Shown here: piece by piece, positions 27,310 to 36,036 of the stretch
Layout of the letters: each line of letters begins with the position of its first letter
Numbering within the stretch: position 1 is the stretch's first letter
Origin: Rhodopirellula sp.
GTDB lineage: Bacteria; Planctomycetota; Planctomycetia; Pirellulales; Pirellulaceae
Length of the DNA: 53,383 bases
Assembly: GCA_002690925.1 (NCBI GenBank)
Contig: NZGD01000121.1
Location: 1 to 53,383 of the forward strand
Reading direction: 5' to 3'
The notes under the pieces: generated by a model
Told to the model about the DNA's origin: nothing
Databases searched by the model: none
The model's input: the letters and a program-made list of their open reading frames with translations, nothing else
Position numbers and translations under genes: made by a program

Positions 27310-29361
27310 ATGGAATTTGGATTTCTGAGCCTGCTACCGCCTCTGGTTGCGATTGTCTTGGCCGTTGTCACCCGTCGCGTCGTTTTGCCTTTGGCAGTTG
27401 GCGTAGCAGTTGGCGCCATCGTGTTAGCTTTCGGACGTGTTGAGTTGGTCACCGATTTTGGCACCAATGATGCGGTTAGAGTCAGGTTTGTAGCGCCTTC
27501 ACCGTGGGTTTCAGGGAACAAAACCCGACTTGTTCTTTTGCAAAGGGACTATGGGGAAACGAAGCTGCCTACTGTCTCGGTGCCTCGGTATATTTTTGAT
27601 ATGCAGTTTTTTATGGATAATGAGCCATGGATTGAAAATCTTGAGATCACACTTAACAGTACGGTCGGAAGTGAATCTACTGTTCAAGATCTAATCGATG
27701 CATTTGAAAAAAGTAGCCCTGAGGTACGGGCGATGGCGTCTGTCTCGCTGGAGAAAGGCGAGCCGAGTACGCTCATAGCATCAAGTCTGCCAAGCGAAGT
27801 GGAGATCCTTGATTTTGAACCTCAATGGAAAAAAATTCCCAACTCGGGTATCAAACTTCCAAGTTCTCCAAGTACTGATTTTTGGAATGCAGTGGTGATC
27901 TTTTTCACCACCATTTACGAGTCTATTTCTTCGAAGTCGCACATTCAGGCTCTGATATTCAGCCTGTTGTTGGGTGCCATGGTAGGCACACTGGAATCAG
28001 GCGGTGGCATGCGTGTTTTGATTCAGCGAGTTTCCAGCAAGATCAAGTCTCGGCAGGGTGCGCAGACGCTGATTGCAACCTCAGGGCTTGCCGTATTCTT
28101 TGATGATTATGCCAATACACTGTTGCTCGGTGGCACCATGCGTTCAACAGCGGACCGTTATAGGCTTTCACGTCAAAAACTCGCATACCTTGTTGATTCA
28201 ACGGCGGCTCCTGTCGCGGGACTTGCTGTCGTTAGCACGTGGGCGGCAATTGAAATTAGCTACATGGCTGATGGGTTGGCTGTCGCAGGAATCAACGATA
28301 ACCAAGCTGCATTTGAGATGTTCATTCGGTCCATTCCTTATCGTTTTTACCCTTGGCTAGCGTTAGTGATGGTCTACTGCATCACGATTACCCAGCGAGA
28401 CTTTGGCCCGATGCTGAAAGCCGAGCAGGCAGCCCTGACATCGGATGCAGATAATGAGTTCGACGCAGATGAAAATGTAGCTGAACCCTATCCTCTTTTG
28501 TGGTGGGCTGCGGTGGTCCCCGTAGTGCTTTGCGTAGTGACTGTGATGGTAGTGCTTATCTATACGGGGATTGAAACGCAGGCATCTGCTGCGGAGGTCG
28601 CGACCGTCGATCTGGCTGAAAACGGTTTGCTAAGGCAGGCAGGCCAGATCATTGGTAATGGCGATTCGTATGTTGCCTTGATGGTCGGTGGAGCTATCGG
28701 GCTGTTTACAGCAGTGCTAATGCATATGGTGTTGGGCGGTCGTCGGTTCGTCGAATGCATGAAAGGCGCATTTCGTGGGGCCCGTCAGATGGGACCAGCC
28801 CTGCTGATTCTTTGGTTTGCATGGGCCTTGTCAGCAATGACAGAGAAAAACGCACTCGATACCGGAGGCTATCTCTCAAGTATTCTTTCTGATCGTCTTG
28901 ATGTTCATCTGTTACCAACTGTTGTTTTTCTAATCGCAGCAGCAATGGCTTTTTCCACAGGTACGAGTTGGGGGACGATGGCCATTCTCACGCCACTCTC
29001 CATTGGTTTAGCTTTGCAATTGGATGCCACAGGTGGGCCTGAAGGCGCGATTGCACTGGCAACCTGTGGATCGGTTCTGGCGGGAGCCATTTTCGGTGAT
29101 CACTGCTCTCCCATTTCCGACACGACCGTCTTGTCCAGCCGTGCAAGTGGTTGTGATCATGTCGCTCATGTCCGTACACAAATGCCATATGCGATGTTGG
29201 TTGGCGTGGTATGTGTGCTCTGTGGAACCCTGCCAGCAGCATTTGGCGTCTCGCCTTGGATCAGTCTTTTTGTTGGAACAGCCGTGCTCATTGCCATCGT
29301 GCGCGGCTTTGGGAAGCTGCCGCGGGAAACTGAAAATGAAAAGCCTGTCGCCATAGAGTGA
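27310..29361 (+). CDS. NhaC-family Na+/H+ antiporter with soluble insertion
   Basis: A 683-residue polytopic membrane protein. The core fits the NhaC family: HIQALIFSLLLGAMVGTLESGGG, FFDDYANTLLLGGTMR, FSTGTSWGTMAILTPLSIGL and a GDHCSPISDTT motif near the end. Between the first two membrane helices and the rest there is a hydrophilic stretch of about 135 residues (roughly 55-190), rich in charged residues, not expected in plain NhaC. It probably folds as a separate domain outside the membrane. GAGGGA precedes the start. The stop codon lies within a terminator hairpin at 29338. It should exchange Na+ for H+ or a related substrate pair. Confidence 0.85.
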   Translation: MEFGFLSLLPPLVAIVLAVVTRRVVLPLAVGVAVGAIVLAFGRVELVTDFGTNDAVRVRFVAPSPWVSGNKTRLVLLQRDYGETKLPTVSVPRYIFDMQFFMDNEPWIENLEITLNSTVGSESTVQDLIDAFEKSSPEVRAMASVSLEKGEPSTLIASSLPSEVEILDFEPQWKKIPNSGIKLPSSPSTDFWNAVVIFFTTIYESISSKSHIQALIFSLLLGAMVGTLESGGGMRVLIQRVSSKIKSRQGAQTLIATSGLAVFFDDYANTLLLGGTMRSTADRYRLSRQKLAYLVDSTAAPVAGLAVVSTWAAIEISYMADGLAVAGINDNQAAFEMFIRSIPYRFYPWLALVMVYCITITQRDFGPMLKAEQAALTSDADNEFDADENVAEPYPLLWWAAVVPVVLCVVTVMVVLIYTGIETQASAAEVATVDLAENGLLRQAGQIIGNGDSYVALMVGGAIGLFTAVLMHMVLGGRRFVECMKGAFRGARQMGPALLILWFAWALSAMTEKNALDTGGYLSSILSDRLDVHLLPTVVFLIAAAMAFSTGTSWGTMAILTPLSIGLALQLDATGGPEGAIALATCGSVLAGAIFGDHCSPISDTTVLSSRASGCDHVAHVRTQMPYAMLVGVVCVLCGTLPAAFGVSPWISLFVGTAVLIAIVRGFGKLPRETENEKPVAIE

Positions 29362-29372
29362 GCAGGCTTTTC
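29338..29372 (+). terminator. Terminator overlapping the antiporter stop
   Basis: GAAAAGCCTG (29338-29347) and CAGGCTTTTC (29363-29372) are perfect 10-base inverted repeats with a 15-base loop that contains the stop codon. The T run is within the second arm. It would also act in the opposite direction. Confidence 0.7.
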
Positions 29373-29535
29373 CGATGAACGAGATCTCGGTTTATCCTCA
29401 GAAGCGTCAGGTACTCATTGAAAATGACAGCATCGCTCTTGCGTTCAGCGAGTCGAAGAGTTTAACGAATGCCTTCGGACACCACTGGTTGGCTTGGTAA
29501 TGATCTGCCCAAGCCCATGGAACAAGGTGATGGTG

Positions 29536-30618
29536 ATGGTGATGTTTTTCCAGATACGTATCAATTTGAGCAAGAGTCATTGGTTGGGATTCTTCGCTGC
29601 CTGTGCAGTTGTACTGCCTTCATGGCCGCATTCTGTAGTCGCTCAACAAACAAATTTCCGGAGTGCCGGCGATCAGGGGCCCAGCAATGCGACGCTCGTT
29701 GTTGCTGGGAATCTTCCTTCGCAACCCACATTTGTTCCAATTGGTACCCGCAGCCTAGTGGATCAATATCGGAGTGATCCTCGGCAGCCAGATGTTCGTG
29801 TTCAAACCCGAAATGTCGTCTATCCAGAGCTGCGGAGCAGTGAAAGGTACGTCGTTCGTTTGCCGCAGAGCGGTTTCGCGGCACCGCCACTGCCCGCCAC
29901 AGGGGCCGCACCGATGGTAATGCCTGAAAATGGGGGAATGGGATTTCCCTCTCAAACAGTGACCCCATCTCCCGGTTTTCAAGAGCCAAGTGTGGCTGCA
30001 CCCTTCGGGCTGCCAACCGGTACTGGTGGGTCATCACTCATGTCCAACCCCGTAGCGTCGCCAGCTGCGGCGTCGCCAGCTACAGCGTTGCCAGCTGCGG
30101 CGTCGCCAGCTACAGCGTCGCCAGCTACTACGGCACCCCCAACAGGGCTTCCCCCTGCACTGCCTATGAATCCTGCTTTTTCTGGTACTGTTCCCGTTGC
30201 GGGATTGCCTTCCACGCAGGTGATTTCCCGAAATGCTGACATGGTGCCCATTGCTAGACCCGAATTGAATGTTGGTTTTGCGACCGTGGGAAATAGTTGT
30301 TTGGTGTCAGCACCCAGCAGTTACGTTACAGCTATGGGCTTGGGCAATTGTGCTGGCGGAAGTTATCAGCCCACGACGACGCAAGGCTATATCGCCACCG
30401 GACCGCAGGTCGCATCTCTACCTCAGGCGGCTGCGTCTGTCCCGTCCGGTTTGGTACCGGTAACACGACCATCTGCACCGGGGGTTCCCAAGAAGCCGTT
30501 GATTAATTTTGGGCAGGATAAGAATTCAGTCGTGGTCGGGCAGGGATTGATTGGTCAGCCAGTGGCTTATGTTCCTGGACAATGTATCCGGAACTGGATT
30601 CGATATATCTCACCATGA
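29536..30618 (+). CDS. Secreted Ala/Pro-repeat protein, unknown
   Basis: About 360 residues. Several ATG and GTG codons cluster at 29500-29542; ATG 29536 has AAGG at 29524-29527 with eight-base spacing. A signal-like helix (WLGFFAACAVVLPSWPHSVVAQ) follows. The middle holds five 5-residue repeats (A-S/L-P-A-A/T) coded by 15-base DNA repeats at 30055-30129. Flanks are Gly/Pro/Ser/Thr-rich and low in complexity. The last part, ending GQPVAYVPGQCIRNWIRYISP, looks more ordered. It is probably an exported or cell-surface-associated protein. I recognise no family. Confidence 0.7.
   Translation: MVMFFQIRINLSKSHWLGFFAACAVVLPSWPHSVVAQQTNFRSAGDQGPSNATLVVAGNLPSQPTFVPIGTRSLVDQYRSDPRQPDVRVQTRNVVYPELRSSERYVVRLPQSGFAAPPLPATGAAPMVMPENGGMGFPSQTVTPSPGFQEPSVAAPFGLPTGTGGSSLMSNPVASPAAASPATALPAAASPATASPATTAPPTGLPPALPMNPAFSGTVPVAGLPSTQVISRNADMVPIARPELNVGFATVGNSCLVSAPSSYVTAMGLGNCAGGSYQPTTTQGYIATGPQVASLPQAAASVPSGLVPVTRPSAPGVPKKPLINFGQDKNSVVVGQGLIGQPVAYVPGQCIRNWIRYISP
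30055..30129 (+). repeat. Five tandem 15-base repeats
   Basis: Five units of the form GCGTCGCCAGCTRCN lie head to tail at 30055, 30070, 30085, 30100 and 30115. They alternate between endings GCG and ACA, with one T for C change in the third unit. They code for the Ala-Ser/Leu-Pro-Ala-Ala/Thr repeats of the secreted protein. The copy number may vary between strains. Confidence 0.9.
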
Positions 30619-30749
30619 AACAGGCTGAAATCCACAAATTGTGAGTATTCCAACCTGAGAATTTCATGATTGCTGACTTCCATGGTGGTTGCGTCAGAAA
30701 CACTGCCAATACCGATGGAGAAATCACCTTTCAGGTTGTGGGTCAAAGA

Positions 30750-31559
30750 ATGCGAATCGTAACCTCATTGCTGCCTGAGTTGATGGTGGCGAAATCGGAT
30801 GAAACTGATATTGCCGTGGTTGTCGACGTATTGCGAGCCACTTCTGTGATGACGACAGCGTTTGCTTCTGGCGTGAAGCAGATTTTTACGTGCTGTCGGG
30901 TTTCTGAAGCTGTCTCGCTTGCGAATCAAATCGAAAATAATGATCAAGAAAATCAGCGTCCGCTCTTGTGTGGTGAGCGAAGTTGCAAGCCGATTTCGGG
31001 TTTTGATCACGGTAATTCGCCTTCTGAGTACACTTCGGATCGTATTCGCGGGCAGACACTGATCATGACGACGACCAATGGCACGAAAGCCATCGAAGCA
31101 GCTTCCGCAGCCAAGCGGCTGATCGCGGCCAGTTTTCTGAACCTACCTCGGGTGGTCGAGGTTCTGCACGGAGCCGGGACGGTGCATTTGGTTTGCTCAG
31201 GTACAGATGGTCGGGTTACCGCTGAAGATGTGCTGCTCGCGGGCGCGATTATTGATGCTTGCACGGTCGAATATCAGGTCGTGCTAGAGGATGATGAGTC
31301 TCGAATGGCTCAAAGTTTTTGGTCATCTTGTTTGCCGGTGTCAGAACGATCGCCTTGGATTAGCTTGAAAAACGGAAATGAAAAACAGCTCTCACAATTG
31401 CTAGCTAAGTCCTTTGGTCATACGCTTGGGGGTGCCAATTTACGGAGATTGGGTTTTGAGCAGGACCTTCAGCGGTGTGCTCAAATCGGCACTCAATCGG
31501 CGATTGGTGAGCGGTCGCAGCAGAATCCGACTGCTTTTGGTTTGCTAGCTAGTAAGTGA
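30750..31559 (+). CDS. comB: ComB-family 2-phosphosulfolactate phosphatase
   Basis: About 269 residues. Signatures of the ComB family are visible: VVVDVLRATSVMTTAFASG near the start, CGERSCKPISGFDHGNSPSEY in the middle, then TTTNGTKAI and VCSGTDGRVTAEDVLLAG. ComB removes phosphate from 2-phosphosulfolactate, giving sulfolactate. In methanogens this leads to coenzyme M; in bacteria the purpose is less clear and may concern sulfonate metabolism. The start MRIVTSLLPE at 30750 fits the family; the frame is open upstream to 30666. No other sulfolactate gene is near. Confidence 0.88.
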   Translation: MRIVTSLLPELMVAKSDETDIAVVVDVLRATSVMTTAFASGVKQIFTCCRVSEAVSLANQIENNDQENQRPLLCGERSCKPISGFDHGNSPSEYTSDRIRGQTLIMTTTNGTKAIEAASAAKRLIAASFLNLPRVVEVLHGAGTVHLVCSGTDGRVTAEDVLLAGAIIDACTVEYQVVLEDDESRMAQSFWSSCLPVSERSPWISLKNGNEKQLSQLLAKSFGHTLGGANLRRLGFEQDLQRCAQIGTQSAIGERSQQNPTAFGLLASK

Positions 31560-31571
31560 AGCTCTTGCTTC
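31558..31571 (+). terminator. Small GC hairpin after comB
   Basis: GAAGC and GCTTC pair around TCTT just past the comB stop. The stem is short and no T tract follows, so it is only a weak candidate. Confidence 0.25.
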
Positions 31572-31622
31572 CAACGACGTTGTCCTGCTAACACCAGAAT
31601 GCGTTTTGGGAGGTTTTGCGCA

Positions 31623-34280
31623 TTGGCTGACAAAGAAGACGTGATGAAAAGCAAACCAGTTGGTCGTCGTGACTTGGTCACGACCGGCCTGTTGCTTACC
31701 GCTGCGCTGGCGTCTGTCGGTGGCTTCGCTCTTCTTTTTTCAATGTGGTGGGCGACTGACATTACCGAGCCGGAGTCGCTATTGCGACTGGCATCTCGTG
31801 AATTCGTGGATGGTCGTCCTGTTGTTGCAGGTAAACTGGCTGAGCTTGCTGAACTGGAGCCTGCAGACTCACCTTCTGAGCCGGGCGAGATGTCGGTCGA
31901 CACGTCAGAAGAAGCTGATGAAACACAGTTTAACCTTGAGTCAGTAGCCGATCAGACGCGGCTCGAGCGACTGAAGCTGGTTTGTTTGCGAGATTTTCTG
32001 ATTGGTGTTGGGAAGGCAGCAGAAGGAAACCGTGAAGGGGTTCCTCGAGAGAAAAGACGGTATTACCTCGCTGCTGTGCCTTATTTGGAGTCAGCACGAG
32101 ACCATGGCTTTCCTCAAGGTCGTCACACGCAGGGTTACCAAACACTTGGGGAAGTCTACTTTCATTTAGGGAGGTTCGACGATGCCGTCATTAATCTGAA
32201 TCACGCGATTGAGAATGAGCCGCTGCTAAGAGGGCAATTTTTGCCGATGATCGCTGAGTCGCAATTTCATGCAAAAAAGGATCAAAAAGAGGATGCTTTG
32301 GCAAGCATTGATGAGTATTTGAAGGATCCAACACGGAATGCAGTGGCACATGAGTCAGCAAGGGTTTTGCAGATAAAGATTTTGACGGAGCTCGGTCGTT
32401 GGCAGGAGTTGCAATTGGCTTTGGGGCAGCATGCAAAGCAACAAAGTGATCGTGATGACCTGAAGAACCAGGCTGTTTTCCTGCGCACGGTTGCAAACAT
32501 TCGAAAGATTACAACTGAGCAAAGTTTGCAGGAAATGCGTACTGAAGAGGCTCGTGAGAAAGTGGCTGACGACCTCGCAAGTGCATTGCAGGTACTCAAT
32601 GCTTTGAATCAGAGGTCAGGAAAATCAAGTGAGGTAGGGCTGTGGATCGGTCGTGTGAAGTTATTGCAAGGCGACATGACTGGTGCCATCAATGCGTTTC
32701 ATGATGTACTACGGAAAGATCAGACATCAAATGCTGCGACGATTGGGGCTGCCGAAATTGTCGCTGGACTCCAGGAAATCGAACTTCTAACGCAAAGTAA
32801 TGATGCTGAGCAGGCTGTCCAGGCTATTGGTTATCTGATGAGCGAGTTGGGCAGTCGTGAGGGCTTTGACCATGATCTGATTTCTTTCAGGGAATTCAAC
32901 GCTCGAATCAATCAGTCACTGGACCAATTGAGGCAAGCTGGGAAGTACCAAGCGGCCATTGATGCAGCACGTAGTTTGCCACCAGTTTTCGATCGCAGTG
33001 AAACGTTGGTGCAGGAGGGCAAGGGATATACGGCATGGGCTGTCGCAACGCTTAGAGAGGGAACAGACTTCCATGGGCAAGTGTCTGAATCGACGGCTGA
33101 AGTGGTGCGACAGCGCTATCATGCTGCTGGTGATGCGTTTGCAGAAGCAGCCGGCTTGCGTTTCAATAGCGCGGAGTATGTTCCGACTCTTTGGTCAGCA
33201 ATCGACGCCTATCAAAAAGGCAATTTTTTTTCACAGAGTATCCAACTTCTGGAAGTCTATCTGCAGCAGGAGGACAAAAGTCACCAGACCAAAGGTTTGA
33301 TCGCTTACGGGAAAGCTTTATTGGCAGTAGGTAAGGCTGAGCAAGCCATTAGTGCGTTTGAGCAATGCATCTACGAGTATCAAAAAGATCCCCTTCGGTA
33401 TTCTGCTCGTTACTACGGTGCTTTGGCCTACGCTGAAACCGGAGACTTTGAGAAAGCACGTAGGCTATTACGGGAAAATATTGATAGTGAGGGTCGTCTT
33501 CCCGACGACCAAACGCCAGATTTGCAGCCGGAGAGCGCGGAGTGGCAGGACTCACTTTTTGCTCTTGGAGCCTTGTTGTACGAGTTGGGATATCGAAATT
33601 ATATTGAGGCTGAACAAGTCGAACCAACGGAAACACTCGAATTGCTGATCAAGAATCAACCGATTCTCGAATCAGCTATCCGGCGATTGGAAGTCGCTGA
33701 TCAGCGTTGGTGGGACGAGCATGCCGATCCTCGTTCAAAGCATAACGCTTACTTTGCCGCGCGGGCCCATGTCATGGCTTCCAAACTTCCACTCATGCAA
33801 TCCTCGTTACCTGATGCTCTGGATGCTGCTCGACGTGTTTCTCTCAGGAAAGCAGACACGCACTTGCAACAGGCACTCGTGGGATTCCGGCGTTTGAGCG
33901 ATTATCTCGCTGATCTGGATGACGAACATGATTTGTCCAGAGCAGACAAGGCACTGCAACGCAATTGCATGATGTTTGAAGCGGACGTGTTGAAGCAAAT
34001 GGAAAAATACGCGGAAGCTGCGGAGGTTTACCAGACGGTCGAATCGTTACATAGCGGGCGACCTGCTGCAATTGAAGCGATTGTGGGGCGAGCCAGTTGC
34101 GCTAAAAAGTTGGGAGATGATCGTGGATGCGAAATCCTTTTTCGTAGGGCCAGCGAGATGTTGAAACTGATACCTGTGGAATCTGATCCTGAATTTGCAG
34201 AGACCACTCGTTATGACCGTGAGGGGTGGCAACAACTTCTGGATTGGATGATTCAGGATTTTGACAAGCAAAAAGTATGA
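31623..34280 (+). CDS. Membrane-anchored TPR protein
   Basis: About 885 residues. TTG 31623 is chosen because a GGGAGG ribosome-binding site sits at 31608-31613 with nine-base spacing; ATG 31644 and ATG 31599 are alternatives, the second placed before that site. One membrane helix (LVTTGLLLTAALASVGGFALLF) lies near the N-terminus. The remainder is helical with many TPR-like repeats, for example YQTLGEVYFHLGRFDDAVINLNHAI, ALLAVGKAEQAISAFEQCIYEY and ALAYAETGDFEKARRLLRE. Such proteins act as scaffolds in protein complexes. It ends 19 bases before the FlgN-like gene, so a link to flagellar assembly is possible but not shown. Confidence 0.85.
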   Translation: MADKEDVMKSKPVGRRDLVTTGLLLTAALASVGGFALLFSMWWATDITEPESLLRLASREFVDGRPVVAGKLAELAELEPADSPSEPGEMSVDTSEEADETQFNLESVADQTRLERLKLVCLRDFLIGVGKAAEGNREGVPREKRRYYLAAVPYLESARDHGFPQGRHTQGYQTLGEVYFHLGRFDDAVINLNHAIENEPLLRGQFLPMIAESQFHAKKDQKEDALASIDEYLKDPTRNAVAHESARVLQIKILTELGRWQELQLALGQHAKQQSDRDDLKNQAVFLRTVANIRKITTEQSLQEMRTEEAREKVADDLASALQVLNALNQRSGKSSEVGLWIGRVKLLQGDMTGAINAFHDVLRKDQTSNAATIGAAEIVAGLQEIELLTQSNDAEQAVQAIGYLMSELGSREGFDHDLISFREFNARINQSLDQLRQAGKYQAAIDAARSLPPVFDRSETLVQEGKGYTAWAVATLREGTDFHGQVSESTAEVVRQRYHAAGDAFAEAAGLRFNSAEYVPTLWSAIDAYQKGNFFSQSIQLLEVYLQQEDKSHQTKGLIAYGKALLAVGKAEQAISAFEQCIYEYQKDPLRYSARYYGALAYAETGDFEKARRLLRENIDSEGRLPDDQTPDLQPESAEWQDSLFALGALLYELGYRNYIEAEQVEPTETLELLIKNQPILESAIRRLEVADQRWWDEHADPRSKHNAYFAARAHVMASKLPLMQSSLPDALDAARRVSLRKADTHLQQALVGFRRLSDYLADLDDEHDLSRADKALQRNCMMFEADVLKQMEKYAEAAEVYQTVESLHSGRPAAIEAIVGRASCAKKLGDDRGCEILFRRASEMLKLIPVESDPEFAETTRYDREGWQQLLDWMIQDFDKQKV

Positions 34281-34298
34281 TCAAGGAAAGTGATCAAG
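34278..34298 (+). repeat. Direct TGATCAAG repeats before the FlgN-like gene
   Basis: TGATCAAG occurs at 34278-34285 and again at 34291-34298. Each contains the palindrome TGATCA. The first includes the stop of the TPR gene and the second lies just before the next start codon. It may be chance, but it could be a binding site. Confidence 0.3.
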
Positions 34299-34299
34299 C

Positions 34300-34749
34300 A
34301 TGAACGGAAACGAAGTCATTGCCCTGATAAAACAAAGGTGGGAGATACTCGATCAACTCTTGAGTATCAGCCGATTGCAGATGACAGCTATTGAACAGGG
34401 GCAGATGAGCAAACTGATGCGTCTGCTTTCTGAAAAGCAGAAACCATTAAATCAGCTCGTGGAGCTCAGTGATCAATTTGGGGCCGCTAACACGGATGAT
34501 TCTGAGAAGCGACACTGGGACAGTGAGGACATTCGAGATCAGTGTCGAAAGAAGCAGGAAGAGTGTGAAAAAATGAACCTAGAACTATTGGCCATTGAAG
34601 CAGAGTGTGAGAGCAAACTGAGCCAAAATCGTAATGAGTTGCGTCAGCGATTGGAGCGTGTTGATTCTGGATGGCAAGCAGTTTCGGGATACGCTGACCA
34701 CGCAGCATACGCCACTAGTGGTGGTTCCCTTGACCTTTCGAGTGACTGA
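34300..34749 (+). CDS. FlgN-like flagellar export chaperone
   Basis: A 149-residue all-helical protein with heptad-like Leu spacing. FlgN and FliT chaperones are of this size and hold hook-filament junction or cap proteins before export. The opening (VIALIKQRWEILDQLLSISRLQM) followed by repeated Glu/Gln-rich helices suits FlgN. AAGGAAAG lies ten bases upstream. The call rests on size, coiled-coil pattern and position ahead of flagellar genes; sequence identity is weak. FliT or an unrelated coiled-coil protein are alternatives. Confidence 0.5.
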   Translation: MNGNEVIALIKQRWEILDQLLSISRLQMTAIEQGQMSKLMRLLSEKQKPLNQLVELSDQFGAANTDDSEKRHWDSEDIRDQCRKKQEECEKMNLELLAIEAECESKLSQNRNELRQRLERVDSGWQAVSGYADHAAYATSGGSLDLSSD

Positions 34750-35118
34750 TTTGTCCAAATGGTGATCTGTCCTCGCTGAACCCATGATGGACCGCAAAAC
34801 ACCTTCTGTCGGTGGGCTAATCGCGTGTGTCACAAACTTTCGATGTGGCGGGGTGCTTTCTACGCTGCTAGATGTCTTTTTGTAGGGCAAGCGATCGGAG
34901 GTGAAACCCAGATGTTGCTATGGGTAGCAGAACGGGGTTGATCGGACGACCAGACTGACTCGCTTTGCGGTCCGAGATGAACGTCGAGAAGCGTCGTTTG
35001 CAACGCTAGCAAAAAGGAAACTTTGGAATCCATCTTGCATCTCGGGAGGTATCGCTGTTATGCCCAACAACGATGTTTTTTCTTTTGACCGCTGCACCGA
35101 AAAAATCGGGAGCGTACC
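34750..35118 (+). promoter_or_regulatory. 369-base gap with short ribosome-binding-site-led frames
   Basis: No normal gene is visible. A nine-codon frame (34912-34941, MLLWVAERG) follows a GGAGGTGA site with eight-base spacing. A 33-codon frame starts at 35060 after GGGAGG (35043-35048) and runs, in another frame, into the GHKL gene. Both could be leader peptides that control the genes downstream, or remnants. A promoter for the flgB operon probably lies here; I could not place it. Confidence 0.35.
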
Positions 35119-35541
35119 ATGCCCAATCATTGGATCGATCCAAGTCAGTGTCAATCTTTAGCCGTTCTTGTGGAATCGGTGACGGCACCGCTTTTAATTG
35201 AACATAAGGCTCCGATCTGCCTCGAGCTGGACATTGATACTTCGTTTGGAGTGCCTGCTGATTCAGCTAGAACAGTTGATCTCATCCAGTCGCTGGTGAA
35301 CCAGTCTCTTGCAGAAATGCCCCATGGGGGAGATTTGACGATCACTGCATGTGAGACCGATCAGGGGCTCGAGCTGGAGCTAGCTGATACGGGTTGCGAC
35401 ATTGAAGATCGTTTACAACGAACTCCGATTTCGGCTGCCGCGATTGGAGTGCAATTGTTTTGGCAGAACTGTCCGCAGGGCGGAGCTGCGGTCACGATGA
35501 CTTTTCGCCGCCAAAGTGGTTCTGGTCGAATCGCAGCATAA
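35119..35541 (+). CDS. Stand-alone GHKL-ATPase-like protein in flagellar cluster
   Basis: A 140-residue protein. It resembles the ATP-binding half of histidine kinases and anti-sigma factors: an N box with Asn in SLVNQSLAEMPHGGDLTI, then LELADTGCD (the G1 D-x-G). The later G2 glycine-rich lid is not evident, and there is no His-phosphotransfer or sensor part. GGGAG precedes ATG 35119. It sits between the FlgN-like gene and flgB. It could be a regulator of the flagellar genes, an anti-sigma-like binder, or a domain that no longer hydrolyses ATP. The family call is by motif only. Confidence 0.6.
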   Translation: MPNHWIDPSQCQSLAVLVESVTAPLLIEHKAPICLELDIDTSFGVPADSARTVDLIQSLVNQSLAEMPHGGDLTITACETDQGLELELADTGCDIEDRLQRTPISAAAIGVQLFWQNCPQGGAAVTMTFRRQSGSGRIAA

Positions 35542-35570
35542 ATCAAGGGATGATTGGGTAGATCTATTTG

Positions 35571-35969
35571 ATGTTTGGCATCTTCAACACCACAACGATT
35601 CCTGCACTGGAGCAAACGCTTAGCTTTTCTCAAAAGCGTCACGAACTCCTCGCAGGGAATTTGGCCAACTTGGATACACCGGGTTATCGAGCAAAAGACC
35701 TTGATCTTGGAGATTTTCAAAATGCCTTGGCGGAGTCGCTTGATAATCACCAAAAGATGATGGAGTCGGGGCAGCCATTGACGAGAGATGAGATTCGGTC
35801 GGGACCACGCGATGCTATGGAACAGGTGGTTTACCATGATCAGAGTGATGTGTCTCTGGAACAGCAGGTTTCTGAAGTTGCGAAAAACGAACATATGCAC
35901 GCTTTGGCGATCACAACCATGCGAAGTCAATTTGCTTTGTTGAGAGCTGCAATTACAGAGCGTGCTTAA
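35571..35969 (+). CDS. flgB: Flagellar basal-body rod protein FlgB
   Basis: A 132-residue proximal rod protein. The family opening is clear: TIPALEQTLSFSQKRHELLAGNLANLDTPGY, with the rod/hook N-terminal signature (N-x-AN-x-x-T-P-GY). The C-terminus has the amphipathic helix VAKNEHMHALAITTMRSQFALLRAAI typical of the class. The product is exported through the flagellar type III route and lies just outside the MS ring. The start is set at ATG 35571. flgC follows with a gap of about 67 bases. Confidence 0.95.
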   Translation: MFGIFNTTTIPALEQTLSFSQKRHELLAGNLANLDTPGYRAKDLDLGDFQNALAESLDNHQKMMESGQPLTRDEIRSGPRDAMEQVVYHDQSDVSLEQQVSEVAKNEHMHALAITTMRSQFALLRAAITERA

Positions 35970-36036
35970 GGAATCAACAGCTAATCGGCGGTGCCGGTTT
36001 ACCAGACATGTCGCGAAGGAATGGAGAAAAGATTTT

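Noticed and set aside
30055..30129. CRISPR-like repeat
   Set aside because: Units are 15 bases and directly adjacent without spacers; they are coding repeats.
34784..34885. 33-codon frame after the FlgN-like gene
   Set aside because: No ribosome-binding site and no family pattern; likely chance.
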